Source: Craspedostauros australis
Lineage: Eukaryota > Bacillariophyta > Bacillariophyceae > Mastogloiales > Achnanthaceae
Direction of reading: 5' to 3'
NCBI GenBank assembly: GCA_026770025.1
Contig: JAMXDE010000017.1
Coordinates: forward strand, 1,302,001-1,366,000
DNA: 64,000 bases
Position numbers and translations under genes: made by a program. The first letter of the stretch is position 1; each line of letters opens with the position of its first letter. The notes beneath the pieces are model-generated. The model saw nothing but the letters and a program-made list of their open reading frames with translations. It made no database searches and was not told where the DNA came from. Below, piece by piece: positions 55,486 through 64,000 of this stretch.

Positions 55486-58158
55486 GGTTGGGGTTGGTTT
55501 TGGTTTTGGTTTGATGTTCGAGTGGAGGAGTTGTGGGGTGTGTGCCTACTTATTCTCTCTACCGACAGAGAAAGGGCACTGTTTGGAGTATCCGGCAAGA
55601 TGGACTAGAAGACTCTTGGTTGAAAGGTGTTGTGGTGATCGTAGCGCTCCCGTGCGAGGACCCTTGGTTCCTGCCTTTGTCTTGACTTTGGCCGCGGCGA
55701 GAGCGGCGATGTCAATCCACGGAAAGGAAGAGGGAAGGTAGGAAAGCGTGTTGCTTGTTGGTGTATAGGGGAGGCTAGTTGCCGAGATGAGGCTTCGATG
55801 TTACGATCTTGGTTTGTCAGCTCGAACTTTTTGTGAGCAATCTGAGTGGTTGGATGAACTGATGGGCCTTGGCCAGCGATGGCTGTCGGTATTGCGCCTT
55901 GAGTCATCATCTTCTTTGATGTACGAGTACTGGTAGGCTACAGTGCTGCTGTGCTTCGCGCAATCCTGCTCGTGGATGTCATGCGATTGCGTGGCGGCTG
56001 GGCATAGCCTCTGTGCGGCCATGCGATGCTGGCATTGTGTTGCACGTAGCCGTACTCGTAGGTAGGCATGGCTGCGCAGGCTCATGCGCATAGACCGTAC
56101 CATTCACCCAGAGATCGTGGCGATGGAGACCGTTCATGGTTGGAAATCCGTGAGACTGCTGCTCAATGTTTACAGGCACTGGTGTTGAATGCGAACAATG
56201 GCCCATCTCGGCAATTGTCAGAGCAATATGGCTCCCTTCGCGTTGCTGCAGACAAGAGAGTGTTCCCTTTGCGATTGCTCATCACAGCGAACGATTTCTC
56301 GCTTCCTTCTGTCTGTTGGGTCATCGTCACATGTGAGAAACCATTCTTGTTCGTTGGTCTTGTGCCTTCGCGCGACGCTTTGGGATGTTGGTTGGTACAA
56401 ATGCCAAACGCTGACGAACGAGATTTGGCGTGATGGTTCGCGTATGAGCACATCGCACCTGTGGATGTGCCATGGTACGACAATCCCTTGCCATCCACGA
56501 TGCACACGAGCCGCCGGTGCGAACGTGGAGTGCTTCTCTTTCTTCCATGACTGCTAGGATGCTTGTCTGCTGACACAAGCAGGACTGGGACGATGTCCCA
56601 CAAGATCGCTCTCAGTCTTTTCGTGTACCGTTCGTGGCTTGACAAATCAATGACACATCTCCAGCTCTCGCAGATACATCTCGGCAGGTACAAGGTATCG
56701 ACATCCTCGTTCGTGTTCCAGATACTCGCGCTCCTTTCGGTGACTGGGGCAGAGAGAGAGGTGGCGATCCTCCTGGTTCTGGTTGTCAACTCCGAACGCG
56801 GTTTTCCATCCGAGACTAGAGTGAGACATCATTGGCATCTGGGATTCATACACGTCACATCAGTCTTTGTCATCAGCACCAGTACCTGGTTTGGGCTGGG
56901 TTACAACCATCCGCGACCCAGCCCACCCGTGACGGAATGGTTCGTTCGCTTTGGACCAGAGCACAAGTACGAGCTTGTGTCGTCAACGATGAATGCTGTT
57001 CCATTGTGTTCGTGGGATAAAGTTGATGCAAGACCATGGTGTCAAAGATGCTGTCAGGGCTGGGGTACAAGCCTGCCTGCTCCGCTAGGTCTTGTCTTCT
57101 CCAGTTGTTGGGAGAGCGTTGCACAACCAGGAGATGTTCTCTGGTGGCGCAAGGTTCCGACAGGAACTGCTGGTGTGCCCACTCATGCTGTCTCCGAGAG
57201 GTTGACGCTTGCAAGGTTTAGTTTGCTGCGTGCGCGAGCTTGGCGTGAACTCTTTTGTGCTGGCGCATCTTTCCCATGCCGCAGCCGTGGCAACGGCTCT
57301 CACGCAGAGCTGGGCACTGAACGACGATGAACGAGTCCAAAGCAGAGTACCATACGACTGGGCAGGTCTGCAGTATGGATCACGAAAATCAAGAACACGC
57401 ACTTTCCACGCATTTCAACTGTCGATTGGCGGAGCGCCACCACCTCCTCCGTCTCTCTCGGCTGTCCATTACCGACCATGCTTCGGTGCCAGCTTCTCTG
57501 CTTTATTTTGGTTGTCGCGAGGCGAGGATGAATTGCTCACCAGCCATTCCAGCCAGGTTCGTCGATCGAACAACAAGAGGCGCCACGCACGCCTGATCTG
57601 TGGCAGGGGCGGAGCCAACCGCTGCCATGAACCATTGCGAACATACGTTGAGCTCGAGGACATCGTTGCACCTCTGCGACTGATTCTGAAGGTGTCGGTG
57701 CCAGATTTGGTCTTGGTTGTTGCCATAGTTGTTGTCATAGTTGTTGTCATAGTTGTTGTCATAGTTGTTGTCATAGCTGTCCCGATAGTTGTTGCCATCG
57801 TTATTGGGATCACACAAGATTTGCGAAGGAGAAATGTGAGTCGGGTGGTCTTCCTGTATTCGTGATTGGTCTGTCTGGGTCGCATGACTTCTTGGTCATT
57901 CGCAGTCACTTGAACGGACACAGAGGAGGCTCCATTTGCACCTCGACAACTCTGGGAAAACCTGCCCAAGATGTCTGCTTCAACATCAACGTGTTTCTTT
58001 GCTTCTCCGCGTCTCCAGAGATATAGCGAAACAGTTAGAACACTAAGCTAGTACCTCATCAATTCGCTCTCGACCGGACTCGACCACTCTGTTGTCCGTT
58101 TCATGTCGAACTGTTCGTGGCGCCATCGTCATCTTGACGAAAACACAGGTGCGAACAT
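55486..58158. other. 2.7-kb region upstream of the VWA gene, no supported gene
   Basis: The left end should hold the 5' UTR and promoter of the VWA gene. Open frames up to 255 codons (56563-57330, plus) lack domains and have a Trp/Arg/Ser/Cys bias typical of chance translation. A 12-bp minisatellite lies at 57724-57780. Confidence 0.5.
57724..57780. repeat. 12-bp minisatellite CATAGTTGTTGT
   Basis: Four exact copies and a partial fifth. On the minus strand one frame reads repeated Asp-Asn-Asn-Tyr, but no start codon or domain supports a gene. Confidence 0.85.
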
Positions 58159-58456
58159 GACCCCATCCAGGATAGGAAGGCGTAATCGTGCCGATTTTTA
58201 ATTTGAGGACTTGATTCATGACATTTTGTTGCAGAGAGTATACGAGCGAAGTTAAAAGCTCCTGGGCCCCGTGTTTAACAGTTCATATTTTCGCATTCAT
58301 CTACAATTCGACACGTCAACGCAGAGGGGCAAACGAGGTTCGGAATCTCCAGTCGTGCTTCAATTTGCTATCCAATCGTGCCCTTGATCCAAACACTCAC
58401 ATTTCGTGTGGGTGAGGTGGTTGGGTGCGAACACATGTTGAGGATTGTGAGGTGGC
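58159..58456 (+). repeat. interspersed repeat copy 2 (about 300 bp)
   Basis: Second copy of the repeat at 28693-28998, same orientation, with the same shared blocks. Here it is not followed by a non-LTR element. It lies about 630 bp before the candidate LTR of the copia element. Confidence 0.7.
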
Positions 58457-59089
58457 ATCATGTTAACAAGTTCCGCTCACGAATACTCTTGTGATTTTAC
58501 ACGACGGTGTTGGTGGTGGCAGTGGTTACGATTCAGTTTGCTAGTTCATCACGTTGCTATTCCGATTCTGTCTCAGAGTCTCCTGACTATGAGTCAGCAT
58601 GCAAGATGTTCTCTCACTATTACTTGTATTCTCTATCAATACTGCATGGTCACACCACCCGATATGTTGGAAATCCGGGGTGGTGATGATAGTAGAAAGC
58701 TAATTGTTTGTTAGAATCTACTTCTCTGAACTGTGAGCTCTTCATTGCTCTCAACTTCCAAAGTTCGATCTCCTCCTGAGATCTCCATGGGTCCCTCTGT
58801 TGGTCCAGCATGCATCCATCTTGCATTCATTGCGAATTCATCATGGACATACATGCACCACCGAGTACCCCATGTCCGTGCACTCAAGCACGTTGTCCTC
58901 CACTGATACTTTTGTTGGTTTAGACATTGCCAAGTCACAGGCATCACATGGCTTGTTCCATTCGATCAGATCACAGTCTCCCATTCATCACAGGGACACC
59001 TTGGATGAGGGCTCTCTCAGCTCCTCGACCATCACACATCTCCGATACCTTTCGGATGTATTAGCTCAAACTAGTATTCCCATTAGTCG
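58457..59089. other. spacer between repeat copy 2 and the copia element, no gene seen
   Basis: About 630 bp with short open frames only. No domain or repeat was recognised. Confidence 0.45.
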
Positions 59090-59665
59090 TGTTAAGATTT
59101 AGTCTAGTTAGTCAAATGCCCGACTGCTCAGAATGTTTGAGCGGATTGAAGCGTGACTCGATGTCGGTGGGATGGGGTCCCACGGGGTCTCTCCCCACGA
59201 ATCGTGCTCTACTTATGACGATGTCGCGTGTCCGCTGAATTTGGGTTTGGGCGATCGTGCCATCCCACGCCACTTATGGGCGTGACATGACCTGTCCTGG
59301 ATGGACAACGTACCAGACCGTTGAATGAACATCATTCCCCAAAAGTGATCGGAAGAGAGTGAACAACAAACTCTCTCTCCGACCATCACGAAATTGATGT
59401 CTCCTCTCTCGAATGGCAACATCGGCACCGCGATGATTGCACGTGGGAGACTCAACGCTCCACTATGTTACTACTAATAGAGATGATGCAGATCCAACTA
59501 TAATGGATGCTGCTCATCACCTGCTCACAATCCTTTTGAACGTCTCATTTGGATTTGTATCAGCTTTTAAAGACTAAGACACACACTCACACACAAACTC
59601 ACCAACCTACTGCACTACCACGGATTGATCACCCTTCGGCGTACAGTAAGTTACCCTCGTTTTCA
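59090..59665 (+). repeat. candidate 5' LTR of the copia element
   Basis: It starts TGTTAAG and ends TTTTCA, the TG...CA form of copia LTRs. Six bases later comes TTCTATCAGATTAAC, which shares the ATCAGA core of the initiator-Met-tRNA primer site used by many copia elements. A TTTTAAA box near 59565 could be the TATA element. The 3' LTR is outside the window, so the boundaries and target duplication cannot be tested here. Confidence 0.4.
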
Positions 59666-60167
59666 ATATCGTTCTATCAGATTAACAGTCGCACTCGCTC
59701 CACACCTGTGTTGATCGAGTGAATATCCACTTCCTCTGCTTCAAGCATCCTCAGCTACCCCACGTGACGACGTGACACTCTCTGCCCAGTTCTCTGCGCA
59801 GACACACTCTTCTGTTCGGATTCCACCGTTCAGCTCCACTCGGCTTCAGCCCTCGCGCGCTCACCACACTCCAGACATCACAGTCCAAGTGTGTACACTC
59901 TCTCTTTCCAAACTGCTTCACACGCCAATCCTCTCTTGAATCGAAACATCTCGTCACAGACGATTGATCAAGTGTGCTTTCCTGCTCTATTTCTTGAATC
60001 GTACAACAACATCGCCCACGGCGATCTACGCGAGAAACCAGAAATATCAAGACAAACAAATACTCCGCCAACTACAACAAAACAAACACAAAACAAACAA
60101 TCTACATCACATCACATCACATCACATCAACCATCACCCATCACCCATCACCGAACGCTTTTCTACC

Positions 60168-63100
60168 ATGGCTACCAACACCAACATCACCGACATCAAC
60201 GAGTACACCATACTCAACCACATCTTGTCTGTCATTGGCATTCAGGCCCATTCTTGGCAACGTCGCGCTCTCAACGAGGCCGGCATCGCCAACGCAATGG
60301 ACTTGATTCATCTCGATAAGCCTGCCCTCTTGGCAATCGAGGTGACCGACGACGACGACAACACATTTCGCCCCATGAATGTGCTTGTTGTCAACAAGAT
60401 CCTCGCATTGGTGCGCTGGATCAATCTCCAACCACGATTGACTCCTGATGAATGGATGAGTGTCGACATGTATGACATCTCGCACCCATCCGTCATCGGG
60501 ACCGCGGGTCCCCGGACCCCGGCCAGCTACCGTCCCCGAGGAGGTGTCGGCATCGTTCCTCCCAGTTCTCGCACTCGCCGTACTGTGGATGACGATGAGG
60601 ACATCGAATCTGTGTCCCCTCCTGATCGGACCAGATTTGCTACTCCGGTGACCGAACCTTCGGCACGTGTCGCAACAGCGGAAACTCCAATCGCTGGTGC
60701 TCCTGTGCCAAGTGTTTCATTCTCTCCATCGAGCGCTCTCCCAGAGTCGTTCACCAAGGAGTTCAGCCGTGGTGTCAAGCGTGAGGCCCTCGCATTCCCC
60801 ACCCTGAAGGATGACAAGCGCTTCCTTTCGTTCCGGCGCCAATTCGAAGCGATCGCGTATACTCATGGTCTTGAGTATCACATCGATCCTTCGTGGGAGC
60901 CGGGTCCATCGGACATGTTGTTCTACAACATGCAGAACAGGTACTTGTACTCTGTTCTGAGCCTCCATGTCAAGACTTCGCGTGGCAACCAGCTCCTTCG
61001 CAAGCACCAAGCAAGCAAGGACGGTCGAGCTGTCTATCAGAGTCTCATTGAGATTTACACCAATGGTGTCAACGGTGAGAGCGCGGCAATGGCACTTCGT
61101 GCTCGCATCGCCTCCTTCACCTTGGATAACAGCTGGAAGAAGAACCGTGAGAACTTCGTGGACACCTGGCAAGGCATCATATCCGATATCGAAGATATGG
61201 AAGATGACGCCCTGCCGGACAACACGAAGAAGACATGGCTGCACAACTCGATCGCTCCGGACAAGGATCTTCTCAATGCTCTCACGAGCACTTCCTACGT
61301 CCGTGACGAGATGCTCGCGGCCATGCCATCCGGTTTCGAGATCAAGGCGGCTGGATTCGATCACCACCTCAACTCGGTTCGGATCCATGCTCAGCGCCTC
61401 GATTCCTCTCATCCTCGTCAGGTTCAGAAGCGTAATGTCAACAACGCTACGACCGGCAAGGGAAAGGGTGGTTCTTTGGGCAAGTCTCCTGCCAAAGGCA
61501 ATGGCAAGACTTACACCAACGACAAGCGTACCCGCATTCCGAATGAGGAGTGGGCAATGATGTCTTGGGCCCAGAAGAAGGACTACATGCACAACAACTC
61601 ATCCCGTGGTGCTGGCAAGGGTGACACTTCACGTGCTGCCAATAAAGCCAAGTCCTCTGGGAACTCTTCGTCAGACACGGTACCAGGGTCCTCCGCGCCG
61701 TCAGGTTCCAGGGGCACTGCGGAACCCAAGGGCGGCCCCCCGGGATCTGCCATCAACCGCATGCTCGCCCAGGCGCGTCAGTCCAGTCAATCGACCGCTG
61801 ACTTCGTCGATTCCGAGGGTGGCGCATGGCGACGTGTCAACTCCACCGTGGTCCGCTACAACTTCGAGACCTCGGTGGCGGCGAAGACGGGTGCCCTCGT
61901 CGACAGTGGCGCCAATGGCGGCCTTGCTGGCGACGATGTTCTGGTCCTGTGCAAGACAGGCACCACGGCAGACGTGAGCGGCATTGGTGATTCCACCATT
62001 GCAAGTCTGGATATTGGTACGGTCGCGGCCCTGCTTCATACGAGCAGTGGCCCGATCATCGCCAAGTTCCATCAGTACGCTCTCTACGGGAAGGGCAAGT
62101 CCATCCACTCTACCAACCAACTCTCCGCGTTTGGTATGGATGTGAATGAACGCCCACGTGGACTCCCTGGCGGTCGACAAACTGTCGTCACGCCTGAGGG
62201 GCACGTCATCCCACTGTCTATCCGTGCTGGCCTGTCCTACATGGACATGCGCCCACCGACCCCTGCTGAGATGGATCAGTACCCTCATGTGGACTTCACG
62301 TCCGATGACGTCTCGGACCCTTCCGTCCTCGATCAGGAGTTCGGTCTTGATGATGTCCGCGCTCTCGCGGACGATGATGATGATGATTCCGTGCTCGCCG
62401 ACCTCGATCGCCTGCATGTATATGCGGCATCGACGGATGAGGCCCGCGGGACAGTCCCGCATTCCGGGTCCGCTGGCAATTCCGGTTCCGTTCGTGTTCG
62501 CAACTCGCCCATCGACTATGAGGCACTGCGTCCACACTTCGGCTGGATCCCTGCTCGTCGGATCAAGGACACTCTCGGCTGCACTTCCCAGTGGTACCGC
62601 ACTTCGGAACGATTCGCGATGCGCAAGCATTTCCGCACTCGTTTTCCGGCGGCCAACGTTGATCGTCTTCACGAGACGGTCGCGATGGACACTTTCTTCT
62701 CTGATACACCCGCTCATGATGACGGTGTCCCTGGCCATGGTGGCTGCACCATGATCCAGGTGTTCGTTGCGCTCGACTCTCGGTACACATCGGGGTTCCC
62801 AATGGCGTCCGAGCGGCAGGTCGCGGACTCCTTGCTTGACTTCATTCGTCGGCATGGAGCGCCCGACCTACTAATGTCGGACAACGCGAAATCAGAGGTG
62901 GGGTTCAAAGTGCAAGACATCCTGCGTCAATACGCAATCAAGGATCACCAGAGTGAACCAGAGCACCAGCACCAGAACGGAGCCGAGCGCCGCATTCAGG
63001 ACATCAAACGTACTGTCAACGGCGTCATGGATCGCACGGGTACCCCGTCACGGTTCTGGCTCATCTGCACGATGTACGTCATTGATCTCTTCAATCACAT

Positions 63101-64000
63101 CGCGCAGCGCACGTGTGGTAATGTGACCCCGTCACAGGCTGCCTTCGGGCAGCGTCCGGATGTCAGCAAGTACCTTGCGTACTACTGGTGGCAACCGGTC
63201 TACTACCGTGTGGAACGTCCTGGCTTCCCGAGTGAGTCCAAGGAGCGCCGCGGCTGCTGGGCTGGTCAGTGTCTCCACAAGGGCGACGACCTCACATTCT
63301 GGGTGCTCGACAATGCAACACAACAACTCCTGCCTCGGTCTGCTATCCGCGCCGCCGATGATGCCTCTACTCGCAACTTGAGAGCCGACTATCCGTTTCC
63401 ACTCGTGGGGGAGGATGCCGATTCTGCGACTACTGTATCAGACAGCGATGACGGTGACTACATAGACAACACCATCCCCTCCGATGTTGAACCCATCGTT
63501 CACGCATTATCAGATGCTGTTTTGTTCTCACATCAAGAGACAGAATCCAGCACAAGTGGAAAGGACGTCGTTTCTGTTCCAAAGTTCACTCCTGAAGAAC
63601 TTCTGGGCAAGACAATTTTGTTCCACCGCAATGAACAAAACGTCCGGGACGAAGTGATCCAAAAGATCAACGATTCAGACGCTGAGAACCATCAGCGTAT
63701 CAAGATGCTCCTATCACTCAACGATGGGGAGCTTCACGAACTGATTTCGTATGTCGAACTTTCCGACGTCTTCGAGCGCCAAACCACAGATGGTGCTGCG
63801 GACAACCCGCAGGCAGAGAATCAATGGTCCTTCCAAGACATCGTGGATCACGAAGGTCCCCTCCCTCAGACATCCCCATCCTACAAGGGATCAAGGTACA
63901 ATGTCACTGTGCTTTGGGATGACGGTTCCAAAACGTCCGAACCGTTATCTGTCATTGCGAAGGATGACCCGGTCTCTTGCGCTATTTATGCGCGGAAACA
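60168..64000 (+). CDS. copia gag-protease-integrase polyprotein, partial at right edge
   Basis: A frame of 1277 codons without a stop, from ATG in ACCATGG context (60168) to the last base of the window. The gag region includes FRRQFEAIAYTHGLEY and WKKNRENFVDTWQGI; a basic Lys/Gly stretch replaces a CCHC knuckle, which is not visible. The protease has the retroviral-type DSGANGGLAG (Asp579). The integrase core has Asp841 (AMDTFF), Asp905 (MSDNAKSE) and Glu940 (QNGAERRIQDIKR), preceded by FGWIPARRIKDTLG. Downstream are TPSQAAFGQRPD, a QPVYYR motif and a chromo-like end with VLWDDGSKTSEPL and DDPVSCAIYA. This gag-PR-INT order, with RT expected last, defines Ty1/copia, and these motifs match the diatom CoDi groups. 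RT and RNase H lie beyond the window. Confidence 0.88.
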   Translation, partial: MATNTNITDINEYTILNHILSVIGIQAHSWQRRALNEAGIANAMDLIHLDKPALLAIEVTDDDDNTFRPMNVLVVNKILALVRWINLQPRLTPDEWMSVDMYDISHPSVIGTAGPRTPASYRPRGGVGIVPPSSRTRRTVDDDEDIESVSPPDRTRFATPVTEPSARVATAETPIAGAPVPSVSFSPSSALPESFTKEFSRGVKREALAFPTLKDDKRFLSFRRQFEAIAYTHGLEYHIDPSWEPGPSDMLFYNMQNRYLYSVLSLHVKTSRGNQLLRKHQASKDGRAVYQSLIEIYTNGVNGESAAMALRARIASFTLDNSWKKNRENFVDTWQGIISDIEDMEDDALPDNTKKTWLHNSIAPDKDLLNALTSTSYVRDEMLAAMPSGFEIKAAGFDHHLNSVRIHAQRLDSSHPRQVQKRNVNNATTGKGKGGSLGKSPAKGNGKTYTNDKRTRIPNEEWAMMSWAQKKDYMHNNSSRGAGKGDTSRAANKAKSSGNSSSDTVPGSSAPSGSRGTAEPKGGPPGSAINRMLAQARQSSQSTADFVDSEGGAWRRVNSTVVRYNFETSVAAKTGALVDSGANGGLAGDDVLVLCKTGTTADVSGIGDSTIASLDIGTVAALLHTSSGPIIAKFHQYALYGKGKSIHSTNQLSAFGMDVNERPRGLPGGRQTVVTPEGHVIPLSIRAGLSYMDMRPPTPAEMDQYPHVDFTSDDVSDPSVLDQEFGLDDVRALADDDDDDSVLADLDRLHVYAASTDEARGTVPHSGSAGNSGSVRVRNSPIDYEALRPHFGWIPARRIKDTLGCTSQWYRTSERFAMRKHFRTRFPAANVDRLHETVAMDTFFSDTPAHDDGVPGHGGCTMIQVFVALDSRYTSGFPMASERQVADSLLDFIRRHGAPDLLMSDNAKSEVGFKVQDILRQYAIKDHQSEPEHQHQNGAERRIQDIKRTVNGVMDRTGTPSRFWLICTMYVIDLFNHIAQRTCGNVTPSQAAFGQRPDVSKYLAYYWWQPVYYRVERPGFPSESKERRGCWAGQCLHKGDDLTFWVLDNATQQLLPRSAIRAADDASTRNLRADYPFPLVGEDADSATTVSDSDDGDYIDNTIPSDVEPIVHALSDAVLFSHQETESSTSGKDVVSVPKFTPEELLGKTILFHRNEQNVRDEVIQKINDSDAENHQRIKMLLSLNDGELHELISYVELSDVFERQTTDGAADNPQAENQWSFQDIVDHEGPLPQTSPSYKGSRYNVTVLWDDGSKTSEPLSVIAKDDPVSCAIYARK

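Larger units (their letters stand above)
59090..64000 (+). mobile_element. Ty1/copia retrotransposon (CoDi-like), 5' part
   Basis: Candidate LTR, a CA-rich leader with (CATCA)n at about 60105-60130, then a gag-pol frame that leaves the window before RT. The lack of any stop in 3.8 kb points to a recent copy. Confidence 0.75.

Noticed and set aside
56563..57330. 255-codon plus-strand open frame
   Set aside because: Trp/Ser/Arg/Cys-rich translation with no domain, and a long antisense frame also exists nearby.
57503..57817. minus-strand frame with Asp-Asn-Asn-Tyr repeats as a candidate silica-related protein
   Set aside because: The repeat is a 12-bp minisatellite; no ATG precedes it in frame and the flanks carry no signal peptide or domain.
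61701..62855. 384-codon minus-strand open frame
   Set aside because: Antisense shadow of the copia protease-integrase region.

Overview
The window looks like nuclear DNA of a diatom or a close stramenopile relative. The basis is GT-AG introns of about 180-400 bp, a DUF6824 protein (a family abundant in diatoms), a secreted VWA protein with Pro-Thr-rich linkers, a Ty1/copia element of the diatom (CoDi-like) type, and a non-LTR element with the RT and RNase H motifs usual in algae. No species can be named from the sequence alone.

Layout. 57-4556 (+) is a DPP8/9-like dipeptidyl peptidase with an in-frame intron. 5290-6354 (-) is a two-exon COPI-associated/TVP15-like Golgi membrane protein, and 7144-8865 (-) is an MFS exporter. 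9222-11878 is a probable DNA transposon remnant with inverted ends, inverted subterminal repeat arrays and an internal tRNA-like sequence. 12482-14882 (-) and 18310-19848 (-) are two spliced paralogues of a four-TM, Cys-loop membrane protein with long charged tails; a DUF6824 gene (17062-17742, +) lies between them. 21639-27401 (-) encodes a 1920-aa protein that is almost entirely RS-rich and acidic low complexity. 29656-35905 is a decayed non-LTR retrotransposon.

39017-43417 (+) encodes a STAND/AAA_16 ATPase with a helical (TPR-like) C-terminal half. It converges on 43885-48576 (-), a three-exon receptor with a signal peptide, a PhnD/TtrS-type ligand-binding domain, a Cys-rich stalk, one TM segment, an apparently active TKL-type kinase and a class III nucleotide cyclase-like domain. 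That cyclase has lost several catalytic residues. The architecture resembles animal receptor guanylyl cyclases, but the kinase looks alive and the cyclase looks dead, the reverse of the animal case. Two hairpins lie between the converging 3' ends.

50426-55485 (-) is one spliced gene for a 1608-aa secreted VWA/Pro-Thr protein. 59090-64000 is the 5' part of a Ty1/copia element whose gag-protease-integrase frame is open and runs off the right edge before the RT domain.

The best candidates for something undescribed are the receptor kinase-cyclase with its convergent STAND ATPase, the pair of four-TM paralogues, and the modular VWA protein. Intron models are inferred from splice consensus, phase and protein continuity, without transcript data.
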